The translations under genes and the position numbers were made by a program. Below the pieces are notes generated by a model that saw nothing but the letters and a program-made list of their open reading frames with translations, did not search any database and was not told the origin of the DNA. A stretch of 8,343 bases of DNA from an uncultured Collinsella sp. Its GTDB lineage: Bacteria > Actinomycetota > Coriobacteriia > Coriobacteriales > Coriobacteriaceae. The DNA is taken from assembly GCA_902494815.1 (NCBI GenBank), contig CABUVB010000069.1, positions 1 through 8,343 of the forward strand. Reading direction: 5' to 3'. Positions 1-6,641 of the stretch are shown piece by piece (positions within the stretch are counted from its first letter, which is position 1; every line of letters starts with the position of its first letter).

Positions 1-543
1 ATCGAAATCGAAGATCATGATGGCGCAGTTGGGGAGTTTTGTTGGGAGCTCAAAGCCCTCTGGGGCTGCAGCCTTGATGAATTGGCGGCTGGCGCTGCCG
101 TGGCTTACTGCTAGGAGGGCTTCGATGCCCTCGAAGTCCATGAGATTAGTGAGGGTGCCTACCATGCGTTCTTGCAGTGCGCGGCTTCCTTCTCCTCCGA
201 AGGGGACCAAATCCTCGCCCGGATCCCAGACGTCGGTGGGAAGGGCATCGTGGGGACCTTCCTCGAAGGTGCCGTAGCAGCGTTCGATGATGCCTTCGCA
301 GGGCTCGACTGCTGCGTCCGGGCCAAGGAGTTCGGTTGCGACGAGCTGAGCCGTGTCCATGGCTCGGCCTAAGGGCGAAGAGACCACTTTGTCGGGGACA
401 ACGTCGTGGCTCTTGAGCCATGCGGCTGCCATTCCCGCTTGTTTGCGGCCCAGGTCGGTCAGCGGTGAATCGCAGCGGCCCTGGACCAGCTTTTTGACGT
501 TGAATTCCGTCTGGCCGTGGCGGAGTAGGTATAGGCGCTTCAT
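1..543 (-). CDS. Histidine phosphatase family protein (phosphoglycerate mutase-like), 3' end cut off by the window
   Basis: This is a cytosolic phosphohydrolase or mutase of the histidine phosphatase superfamily; the substrate cannot be told from sequence. The visible 181 residues start with MKRLYLLRHGQTEFN, the family signature, with the phospho-accepting His at residue 9 next to Arg 8. Further family residues follow: Arg 60 in SSPLGRAMDTA, an acidic site around Glu 87 (IIERCYGTFEEG), and the second catalytic His at 148 in AVSHGSASR. The frame is open to base 1, so the C-terminus lies outside; members are commonly about 200 to 230 residues. The ATG at 543 is supported by a Shine-Dalgarno AAGGGGAG at 554 to 547 and by the signature beginning at residue 2. 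It lies 39 nt downstream of the cation exporter with no terminator between, so co-transcription is likely. Alternatives include a cobalamin-type alpha-ribazole phosphatase or a broad-specificity sugar-phosphate phosphatase. Confidence 0.9.
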   Translation of the reverse strand, partial: MKRLYLLRHGQTEFNVKKLVQGRCDSPLTDLGRKQAGMAAAWLKSHDVVPDKVVSSPLGRAMDTAQLVATELLGPDAAVEPCEGIIERCYGTFEEGPHDALPTDVWDPGEDLVPFGGEGSRALQERMVGTLTNLMDFEGIEALLAVSHGSASRQFIKAAAPEGFELPTKLPNCAIMIFDFD

Positions 544-582
544 GCTCTCCCCTTCTGTATAACTTGCTTTGCCGGCACAGCC

Positions 583-1737
583 TTACTCGTGGGTATGCCC
601 TACGTAGTCCTCGTCGATCGTAATCTTGGCAATCGACTTGGGATATTCCGATTCGACCCGTTGTGCCAGCGCGTGCTTTAAGTCTTCGGCACTCATCTGC
701 AGATCCGAGGGTCGCACGCAGTCAAAAATCACATTGGTGTGCGTAGGGCCCGGCACACAGCGTAGGTCATGAATCGAGAGGCGGCTATCGATCTCCTGAG
801 CCATTGCGTTGATGCGCAGGCGCATGCTCGCCACCTTTGGATCGTCGGTCACGATGGGATCGTAATGGAGCGTGACGATCATGCCGTCCTCGTTCCTAAA
901 CGACTGCTCGATGTTATCGAGTGTGTCGTGACTTTCCAGCGGGCTGGCCTCGGCCGCCATCTCGGCATGCGCACTTGCAAACTTCCTGCCCGGGCCATAG
1001 TCGTGAACCATCAGATCGTGAACGCCCAAAACGCCGGGATAGCTCATGATCTTGTCTCGAATGTGCTTGACCAGCTTAGGATCGGGCGACTGACCCAAAA
1101 GCGGGCTCACCGTATCCTGGATGAGTTCAAAACCGCTCCAGCCAATATAGGCGCCAACGGCAAGGCCGACCCATGCGTCAAGATTGATGTGCGTCACCTG
1201 CGAAACAATTGCGCACGCCAGCACGGCGCCCGTGGCAAGAACATCGTTCTTGGAATCCTGCGCGGTCGCATGCAGTGTCTCGGACTCGATACGGTCGCCG
1301 AGCTTTTGATTGAGCGCCGCCATCCACAGCTTAACAACCATCGAAAGCGCCAGGACTGCCACCAGGGCAAGCGAGAACTCGACAGGTTCGGGGTGGATGA
1401 TGCGCTCAAACGAGGACTTCACCAGTTCAAGGCCAATGAGAAGCACGAGCGCCGCCACGACAAGACCCGAGAGGTACTCGTAGCGACCATGGCCGTATGG
1501 ATGCTCGGGGTCGGCGGGCTTGCTCGCCAGCTTAAAACCCAGCACGCTCACGATATTCGAGCTGGCATCGGACAGGTTGTTCATGGCATCTGCCACGATC
1601 GAAACCGATCCCGACAGCACGCCAATTACGCCCTTCGCAGCGCATAGTGCCACATTGGCGAGAATACACACCACGCCCGTCAACGTGCCCACGCGCGCAC
1701 GGTCGCCCTGCGCACGCTTAACAATCCACTCGACCAT
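583..1737 (-). CDS. Cation diffusion facilitator (CDF) family metal exporter, manganese-type site, tandem cytoplasmic domains
   Basis: This inner-membrane protein is expected to export a divalent metal in exchange for protons. It has 384 residues. Six hydrophobic segments lie at roughly 17-40, 43-68, 88-110, 119-143, 158-180 and 187-209. The transport site is visible as ADAMNNLSD in the second segment (Asp 50, Asn 53/54, Asp 57) and AQDSKND in the fifth (Asp 161, Asp 165). The DxxxD pattern in the fifth segment replaces the HxxxD of zinc exporters and matches what is known of MntE-like manganese exporters, so manganese efflux is the inferred role. After the membrane part, residues 217-294 form the usual cytoplasmic domain. 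Residues 305-379 look like a second copy, both copies having a VHDL or IHDL strand. This makes the protein about 80 residues longer than typical members. It ends in HTHE. The ATG at 1737 follows a GGGGGCGG stretch. It appears to head its own transcription unit, after the terminator of the upstream PTS gene. Confidence 0.9.
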   Translation of the reverse strand: MVEWIVKRAQGDRARVGTLTGVVCILANVALCAAKGVIGVLSGSVSIVADAMNNLSDASSNIVSVLGFKLASKPADPEHPYGHGRYEYLSGLVVAALVLLIGLELVKSSFERIIHPEPVEFSLALVAVLALSMVVKLWMAALNQKLGDRIESETLHATAQDSKNDVLATGAVLACAIVSQVTHINLDAWVGLAVGAYIGWSGFELIQDTVSPLLGQSPDPKLVKHIRDKIMSYPGVLGVHDLMVHDYGPGRKFASAHAEMAAEASPLESHDTLDNIEQSFRNEDGMIVTLHYDPIVTDDPKVASMRLRINAMAQEIDSRLSIHDLRCVPGPTHTNVIFDCVRPSDLQMSAEDLKHALAQRVESEYPKSIAKITIDEDYVGHTHE

Positions 1738-1762
1738 CTACATCCGCCCCCACGGTACTACC

Positions 1763-1792
1763 TATATATCTATTGCTCAAACGGATTGTAGT
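1763..1792 (-). promoter_or_regulatory. Possible promoter of the cation exporter gene
   Basis: Reading the minus strand, a TATATA hexamer at 1768 to 1763 lies 25 nt before the ATG at 1737. A weak -35 candidate, ACTACA at 1792 to 1787, sits 18 nt further upstream and matches only three of six consensus bases. The position is sensible because the upstream gene ends in a terminator just before it. The stretch is visibly more AT-rich than the genes around it. No clear metal-regulator operator was recognised. The call rests on location more than on motif quality. Confidence 0.35.
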
Positions 1793-1816
1793 GTAGCCAC
1801 TTTGTCCCCCAGATAC

Positions 1817-1849
1817 AAAAAGGCCGCAACCCACACGGGCCACGACCTT
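1817..1849 (-). terminator. Rho-independent terminator of the fatty acid/PTS transcription unit
   Basis: On the minus strand, bases 1849 to 1820 fold into a 13-bp uninterrupted stem (outer AAGG pairs with CCTT, inner CCC with GGG, several G-U pairs) around a 4-nt GTGT loop. The right arm runs into TTTTT at 1821 to 1817. It begins 38 nt after the TGA of the PTS gene. The plus-strand version of the same sequence loses the G-U pairs and has no T run, so it acts on the minus strand only. Confidence 0.9.
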
Positions 1850-1887
1850 GGAATATGACAAAGGAATCGTCCTTGTGTCGCACAGGT

Positions 1888-3102
1888 TCACGCGCTTACT
1901 TCGGCCACGCTCTTCGAGGTTTCGGGCAAATCGGCTTCGTCCCCTGTCGCCTGCCCCTTCGCCGACACCACGCCAAAGCAGTAGCTCATCGCCGCAGACA
2001 CCGCAAATGCCACACCGCCGGCAACACAGCACCACAGCAGGTTCGAGATGCCGCCCGTGGCAAAGCCAATGACCATAAGGACATTCGTCATGCCGATGGT
2101 ATAGGCCGTAACGTGGCCCACGGCCGCAACAAGGCCTCCGACGGCGCCGCCAATGGCCATGCACGTCAGGCACCTGCCATATTTAAAGCCGCAACCGTAC
2201 AGCGCCGGCTCGCTTACGCCGCCAAGAATACCCGAGATTGAATAGCCCAGCATGAGTGCCTTCTCGTCCTTATCCGCAACGCGGAGCGACGCGCCAAAGG
2301 GCATGCCCCAAACGGCGAACGTCGCCATCGTCGCGGCGATCAGGATGCACGAATCCGTTCCCACACTCATAAACTGAGCATAGGCAAGCGATAGGACAAC
2401 GTTGCTGACGCCTGCAATCTTAAGAAACTCCCAACCCGCGGCAAGCCCCATGAGCGTGAGCAGCGACACGATGCCACCGGAATTGCCAAGCATAAACATA
2501 AGCTGGCCCAACAGCATGCCCAGATAGCTGCCCGCCGGCGCCGTGATACACAGCGAAACCGGAACCATGACAAGCATGGTTGCAAACGAAACAAACGAAA
2601 ACGCCACGGCCTTAGGGATAACGCGCTGAAAGAAACACTCCACTCGCCATAGCACGGGCACCGAGATGAGAACCGGAATAACAGTCGTCGTGTAATCGTT
2701 GACCGGCGCGGGAAGCAGACCATACACGGAAGTCATCGATGCCCCCGTCGTCGATGCGGCATCGACGAGCTTAAGCAGATCGGGCGCAATCAATACGCCG
2801 CCCAGCATCATGCCCAGCTGCTCCGAGCAACCGAGCTGGCGGGCGGCCGCCCAACCAAGATAAATGGGCAAAAAGTAGTAGCCGGCGTTATAGAGCCAAC
2901 TGTAGAACAGGCGATAGATTTCGGAATCGGCAGACCACAGGCCCAGCATGCCTTCGCCCATAATGACGGCGACGGTGCGGAACAACGCCGCGCAGACAAT
3001 AAACGGCAGCGCCGACATCATGCTTTTAGACAGATAGTCCACCACGGCCATGGCGTTTGATGAAGCCGTCGTTGTAAACGAGGTGTTAGAAACTTGTGAC
3101 AT
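1888..3102 (-). CDS. PTS transporter subunit EIIC, glucose/beta-glucoside superfamily, stand-alone
   Basis: This is the membrane channel part of a sugar phosphotransferase system, 404 residues from the chosen start. It is hydrophobic throughout, with about ten membrane segments. Family landmarks seen in order are the N-terminal LSKSMMSALPFIVCAAL segment, NAGYYFLPIYLGWAAARQLG (72-91), VNDYTTTVIPVL (134-145) with the following VECFFQRVIPKA, and the sugar-site motif GGVSEPALYG (294-303) with Glu 298. No IIB phosphocysteine domain or IIA histidine domain is present; the hydrophilic tail after about 378 has only some 26 residues. The sugar therefore cannot be assigned, and IIA/IIB must come from elsewhere if it is an active transporter. 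The ATG at 3102 is preferred because GAAAGG lies 6 nt upstream. An in-frame ATG at 3126 would add eight residues (MSHWERRS). The frame stays open to 3300 inside accDA, but that part is shadow. It begins 40 nt after the accDA stop and is followed by a terminator. Confidence 0.9.
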   Translation of the reverse strand: MSQVSNTSFTTTASSNAMAVVDYLSKSMMSALPFIVCAALFRTVAVIMGEGMLGLWSADSEIYRLFYSWLYNAGYYFLPIYLGWAAARQLGCSEQLGMMLGGVLIAPDLLKLVDAASTTGASMTSVYGLLPAPVNDYTTTVIPVLISVPVLWRVECFFQRVIPKAVAFSFVSFATMLVMVPVSLCITAPAGSYLGMLLGQLMFMLGNSGGIVSLLTLMGLAAGWEFLKIAGVSNVVLSLAYAQFMSVGTDSCILIAATMATFAVWGMPFGASLRVADKDEKALMLGYSISGILGGVSEPALYGCGFKYGRCLTCMAIGGAVGGLVAAVGHVTAYTIGMTNVLMVIGFATGGISNLLWCCVAGGVAFAVSAAMSYCFGVVSAKGQATGDEADLPETSKSVAEVSA

Positions 3103-3117
3103 GGAACGCCTTTCCCA

Positions 3118-3148
3118 ATGTGACATGCGGGCTGTCCCCCTGTCACAT
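3118..3148 (-). repeat. Inverted repeat at the accDA/EIIC junction
   Basis: ATGTGACA (3118-3125 on the plus strand) and its exact reverse complement TGTCACAT (3141-3148) flank a 15-nt spacer that itself can pair GGG with CCC. The dyad covers the accDA stop codon and the first possible ATG of the EIIC gene. A third copy of the left arm, TGTGACATG, is at 3095-3103 over the preferred EIIC start. No T run follows, so it is not a standard terminator. It could be an mRNA hairpin affecting EIIC translation, or a protein-binding dyad. The TGTGA/TCACA halves recall CRP sites, but the spacing is wrong for a classical CRP operator. Confidence 0.55.
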
Positions 3149-4867
3149 AGTGCGGTACTGACCGATTGCGCGGTACTTTTCGTAGCGGAGGTTTGTGAGG
3201 GTCGCGTCGTCGAGCCGCCCAAGCGTATCGAAGGCATCAAATGCCGAGGACATGACGGCACCAGCGATCTCCTCATGCGACAGGCCCCTATCGTCAACAA
3301 TGCTGTCGATGATGCCGAGCGCCAACAGATCGGGAGCCGTGAGCTTCAGCGCCTCGGCGGCCTCATTCGCGCGCTCGGTATCCTTCCACAGGATCGACGC
3401 ACAGGCCTCGGGGCTCACGACCGAATAGGCCGAGCTCGAGAGCATCAGGATGCGGTCGGCCACGGACAGCGCCAGCGCGCCACCAGAGCCGCCCTCGCCT
3501 GTCACCACCGAGACAATCGGCGTCTTAAGACCGCTCATCTCCATGAGATTCTGGGCAATCGCCTCGCCCTGGCCGCGCTCCTCGGCGCCGACGCCGCAAA
3601 ACGCACCCGAAGTATCGACCAGGCACAGAACCGGTCGACCAAACTTTTCGGCCTGGCGCATCAGGCGACGCGCTTTGCGATAACCCTCGGGATGCGCCAT
3701 GCCAAAGTTGCGCCGCATGCGCTCTTTGGTCGTGGTGCCGCGCTCGATGGCGACGACCGTTACGGGGCGTCCGTCTTTCCAGCCAATGCCAGCCACCACA
3801 GCGGCGTCCTCGCCAAAGTAACGGTCGCCGTGCAGCTCCACAAATCCATCCAGGCCCAGCGAGATCATCTCACCCGCCGTGGCGCGATCTGCCGAGCGGG
3901 TCTGCTTGACAATCTCGAGCGCGGTTTTTGGTGCCGTCGAGCGCTTGAACAAGTGTCCCAGCTTTTTGCCGCGGCGACCCGTATGCACGATCTCATGCGG
4001 AGCCCCCAGGCCAGGCGCGTGCCCTTCGTGCAGCGCCAGCAGCTCGCCTACCGTGAGCGCGATCTCGCCACGCGGAACGACAGCATCGCAAAAACCGTGC
4101 TCGAGCAAAAACTCGGAGCGCTGGAACCCCTTGGGCAGGCGCTTATGCATGTTCTGCTCGATCACGCGCGGACCGGCAAATGCCGTCAGGGCATCGGGCT
4201 CGGCCAGGATAATGTCGCCCTCCATGGCAAAGCTCGCGGTTACGCCTCCGGTCGTGGGGTCGGTGAGCACCGTGATATACAGGCCGCCCGCCTCGCTGTG
4301 GCGCCTAACCGCCGCAGAAATCTTGGCCATCTGCATAAGCGATGTCACGCCCTCCTGCATGCGCGCACCGCCCGAAACGGTAAAGCCGACAACCGGCAAT
4401 CCCAGCTCGGTCGCACGCTCAAATGTGCGACAGATCTTCTCGCCCACCACGGAGCCCATCGAGCCCATCATAAAGTTGGCGTCCATAAAGAAGAGCGCCG
4501 TATCGCAACCGCAGATTTTGCCCCTGCCGCACGCGACGGCATCGCGCTCGCCCGAACGTTCGCTCACGCTCCTGAGCTTGTCGGCATAGCCGGGAAACGA
4601 AAGGAAGTCCTCCGGCGCCAGGCTGGCATCCCATTCCTCAAACGTGCCCTCGTCAATCGTCATGCGCATGCGGTCGCGCCCGCTCACGCGAAAGTGTTTG
4701 CCGCAACGAGGGCAGACCTCGAGGTTGTCGTGCAGGCGCGCCTCATCGATCACGCGGCGGCACTCCGGGCACTTGATAAACACGTGGCGTGCGGGAAACT
4801 CGGCGCACGACTCGGTCATCGGTCCCTCGAGGACGTTGACCGTCTTCGCTTTTCTATTCATCAGCAT
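3143..4867 (-). CDS. accDA: Fused acetyl-CoA carboxylase carboxyltransferase, beta (AccD) and alpha (AccA) in one chain
   Basis: This enzyme moves the carboxyl group from carboxybiotin on AccB to acetyl-CoA, giving malonyl-CoA, the first committed step of fatty acid synthesis. In most bacteria the two halves are separate proteins. Residues about 29-283 are AccD: a zinc ribbon with Cys 33, 36, 52 and 55 (CPEC, CPRC), then FTVSGGARMQEG (162-173) and LTDPTTGGVTASFA. Residues about 311-574 are AccA: VELHGDRYFGEDAAVVAG, RRNFGMAHPEGYRKA, GVGAEERGQGEAIAQNL, VTGEGGSGGALAL and SVVSPEACASILWKD. The joint is a basic linker (GRRGKKLGHLFKRS). The AccA half lacks the roughly 60-residue N-terminal helical region of E. 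coli AccA. It reads DTSGAFCG where E. coli has DTPGAYPG. The gene overlaps the end of accC by 14 nt. The ATG at 4867 has GGGG upstream; an ATG at 4861 would drop two residues. Confidence 0.95.
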   Translation of the reverse strand: MLMNRKAKTVNVLEGPMTESCAEFPARHVFIKCPECRRVIDEARLHDNLEVCPRCGKHFRVSGRDRMRMTIDEGTFEEWDASLAPEDFLSFPGYADKLRSVSERSGERDAVACGRGKICGCDTALFFMDANFMMGSMGSVVGEKICRTFERATELGLPVVGFTVSGGARMQEGVTSLMQMAKISAAVRRHSEAGGLYITVLTDPTTGGVTASFAMEGDIILAEPDALTAFAGPRVIEQNMHKRLPKGFQRSEFLLEHGFCDAVVPRGEIALTVGELLALHEGHAPGLGAPHEIVHTGRRGKKLGHLFKRSTAPKTALEIVKQTRSADRATAGEMISLGLDGFVELHGDRYFGEDAAVVAGIGWKDGRPVTVVAIERGTTTKERMRRNFGMAHPEGYRKARRLMRQAEKFGRPVLCLVDTSGAFCGVGAEERGQGEAIAQNLMEMSGLKTPIVSVVTGEGGSGGALALSVADRILMLSSSAYSVVSPEACASILWKDTERANEAAEALKLTAPDLLALGIIDSIVDDRGLSHEEIAGAVMSSAFDAFDTLGRLDDATLTNLRYEKYRAIGQYRTM

Positions 4868-6197
4868 AGAGATGCCCCATCAGATCAGTGTGATACATGC
4901 CCGACAAGAACTCGTCGTTTGCCAGCACGTCGAGCTGAAGCTCGCTGTTTTCCCTCACGCCCTCAATCACGAGCTCGCCCAGGGCCGAGCGCATCTTGCG
5001 AATGGCGCCGTCACGCGTGGGCGCACACACGATAAGCTTGCCGAGCATGGAGTCGTAGTACGGCGGAACGGCGGCCCCGGTAAACATGGCGGAATCCCAG
5101 CGCACGCGCGGACCACCCGGCACACGCAACGCGGTGACCGTTCCGCATGACGGCAGAAAGTCCGGCGTTTCGGCATTGATGCGGCACTCCATGGCGTGGT
5201 TGCGGACCGGCATATCCTCCTGCTCAAAGGGCAGAGGCTGGCCGGCTGCCACGCGCAGCTGCCACTTGACCAAGTCGGTATCGGTCACAAACTCCGTAAC
5301 CGGATGCTCCACCTGCAAGCGCGTGTTCATTTCCATAAAGTAGAAATTGCCGTCGTCCGAATACAGGAACTCGATAGTACCGGCTCCTTCGTAGCCGACG
5401 GCACGAGCCAGGTCGCGCGCGGCCTTGTGCATGCGCGCGCGAATATCATCGCGTCCGTCGAGGCACGGCGCGGGGCTCTCCTCGATCAGCTTTTGATTGC
5501 GGCGCTGCACCGAGCACTCGCGCTCGCCGAGCGAAAACACATGGCCCTGCTTATCGGCCATAATCTGCACCTCAACATGGTGCGCCGGCGCGACGAACTT
5601 CTCCATGTAGCACTCGCCGTCGCCAAAAACGGCCTCGCCCTCGGCACGCGCCTCGATAAACGCCTTTGCCGCGTCTTCCACGCGCTCGACCTTGCGAATG
5701 CCGCGACCGCCACCACCTGCACGCGCCTTAATAAGCACGGGGCAGCCAATGCGCTCGGCCTCGGCCGTTGCCTCCTCGGGGCTTTTGAGCAAATCGCAGC
5801 CCGGCACGATGGGTACGCCCGCCGCGGCAGCCGTTCGACGCGCGGCGTCCTTGTCGCCCATGCTGTCGATGACCTCGGCCGAGGGACCGACAAACGCCAG
5901 GCCATACTTGTCGCAGTCGCGTACGAAGCTCGCCTTCTCGGAGAAAAAGCCATAGCCGGGATGAATTGCCTTAGCTCCCGACTTTACGGCACAGGTGAGC
6001 ACGGCATCGTCGTTGAGGTAGCTCTCGGCAAGACGCGGGCCGCCGATGCAATATGCCTCATCGGCAAGCTGTACGTGCAGCGCGTCCGCATCGGCCGTGG
6101 AATAAACGGCGACGGTCTTGATGCCCATATCGCGGCACGCGCGGATAACACGGATCGCGACCTCGCCGCGGTTGGCGATGAGCACTTTGTCGAACAT
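4854..6197 (-). CDS. accC: Acetyl-CoA carboxylase, biotin carboxylase subunit
   Basis: This subunit carboxylates the biotin on AccB using ATP and bicarbonate. It has 447 residues against 449 in E. coli, and is collinear with it from MFDKVLIANRGEVAIRVIRA at the N-terminus. The ATP-grasp signatures are all present: the glycine-rich loop KARAGGGGRGIRK (157-169), HHVEVQIMAD, GERECSVQRRNQKLIEE (224-240), the metal-binding Glu 276 and Glu 289, and EMNTRLQVEHPVTE (289-302) with the catalytic Arg 293. The start at 6197 is chosen because it matches the family N-terminus and has AAGGAAGG at 6209 to 6202, four bases upstream; the frame is open further upstream, but only as a shadow of fabZ. It starts 10 nt after the fabZ stop, and its Shine-Dalgarno overlaps that stop. 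Having a free biotin carboxylase and a free AccB differs from the fused biotinylated alpha chains of most Actinobacteria. Confidence 0.97.
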   Translation of the reverse strand: MFDKVLIANRGEVAIRVIRACRDMGIKTVAVYSTADADALHVQLADEAYCIGGPRLAESYLNDDAVLTCAVKSGAKAIHPGYGFFSEKASFVRDCDKYGLAFVGPSAEVIDSMGDKDAARRTAAAAGVPIVPGCDLLKSPEEATAEAERIGCPVLIKARAGGGGRGIRKVERVEDAAKAFIEARAEGEAVFGDGECYMEKFVAPAHHVEVQIMADKQGHVFSLGERECSVQRRNQKLIEESPAPCLDGRDDIRARMHKAARDLARAVGYEGAGTIEFLYSDDGNFYFMEMNTRLQVEHPVTEFVTDTDLVKWQLRVAAGQPLPFEQEDMPVRNHAMECRINAETPDFLPSCGTVTALRVPGGPRVRWDSAMFTGAAVPPYYDSMLGKLIVCAPTRDGAIRKMRSALGELVIEGVRENSELQLDVLANDEFLSGMYHTDLMGHLYADE

Positions 6198-6207
6198 GAA
6201 GCCTTCC

Positions 6208-6630
6208 TTAACTTTCGTGCATGAGTGCAAAAGACATATCGGCGCGGCAGCAAACCTCACCGTTAACGCTCGCAGTACCTGTCGCAAAGCGGAACGGCCC
6301 GCGCGCACGCGTGATGGAGCACACCAGATCCACCGTGTCGCCCGGGCGCACCGGACGCTTAAAGCGCACCTTGTCCAGACTCGTGTAGAACGGCGTCGCG
6401 CCGCGCGCCTCCTCATCGCCCATCAGCAGCACGCAGCAGTTCTGGGCGAGCATCTCGCACTGAATCACGCCGGGGACCACCGGGTTTCCCGGAAAATGCC
6501 CCTGCAAAAAGTACTCGTCGCCCGTAATCGTGATCTTGCCGTGGGCCTCGTCGCCCACCAGCTCGGCTTCGTCAAGCAAAAGCATCGGCTCGCGATGCGG
6601 CAACAGCTTCTTGAGCTCTTCTTTGTTCAT
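6208..6630 (-). CDS. fabZ: 3-hydroxyacyl-ACP dehydratase FabZ
   Basis: FabZ removes water from (3R)-hydroxyacyl-ACP to give trans-2-enoyl-ACP in each elongation cycle. The product is 140 residues, normal for this hot-dog fold family. The N-terminal KKLLPHREPMLLLDE matches the LLPHRFPFLLVD of E. coli. The catalytic His 45 is in LQGHFPGNPVVPGV, and the catalytic Glu 59 is in IQCEMLAQ. VRFKRPVRPGDTV (the RFKRPV.PGD motif) follows. The ATG at 6630 is taken as the start because a strong Shine-Dalgarno lies just upstream. A GTG at 6639 would add three residues (M-I-S), but it sits inside that Shine-Dalgarno. It lies between accB and accC, 9 nt after the accB stop. FabZ-type enzymes with isomerase activity (FabN) look similar, so double-bond isomerisation cannot be excluded by sequence alone. 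Confidence 0.95.
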   Translation of the reverse strand: MNKEELKKLLPHREPMLLLDEAELVGDEAHGKITITGDEYFLQGHFPGNPVVPGVIQCEMLAQNCCVLLMGDEEARGATPFYTSLDKVRFKRPVRPGDTVDLVCSITRARGPFRFATGTASVNGEVCCRADMSFALMHES

Positions 6631-6634
6631 GGAT

Positions 6635-6641
6635 ATCACCT
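6635..6641 (-). promoter_or_regulatory. Ribosome binding site that decides the fabZ start
   Basis: AGGTGAT on the minus strand (6641 to 6635) matches seven bases of the anti-Shine-Dalgarno complement. It ends four bases before the ATG at 6630 and overlaps the accB stop codon. It supports the ATG over the GTG at 6639, which lies within the site itself. The overlap suggests that fabZ translation follows accB termination. Confidence 0.75.

Noticed and set aside
769..1647. Open frame of 292 codons on the plus strand opposite the cation exporter
   Set aside because: The minus-strand reading has membrane segments and metal-site motifs, while this one has neither domains nor a ribosome binding site.
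3118..3148. Dyad as a terminator between accDA and the EIIC gene
   Set aside because: On the minus strand the right arm is followed by TGGGAAAGG, with no T run, and the stem is interrupted by a 15-nt spacer. It was kept as a repeat only.
3103..3300. N-terminal extension of the EIIC frame into the end of accDA
   Set aside because: The extra 66 codons have no resemblance to a IIB domain or signal sequence, and they overlap conserved AccA sequence. The start at 3102 has a ribosome binding site.
3050..5035. Open frame of 661 codons on the plus strand opposite accDA and the end of accC
   Set aside because: It is the antisense of genes with complete catalytic motifs. The product is rich in Arg, His and Ala with no recognisable domain, as expected when GC-rich third codon positions suppress stops on the other strand.
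5196..6224. Open frame of 342 codons on the plus strand opposite accC
   Set aside because: Antisense to the ATP-grasp enzyme, with no domain resemblance; its extent tracks the coding bias of accC.
6198..6416. N-terminal extension of accC by 73 codons
   Set aside because: It overlaps fabZ in another frame and is Arg-rich; the family N-terminus begins at the ATG at 6197, just after a good Shine-Dalgarno.
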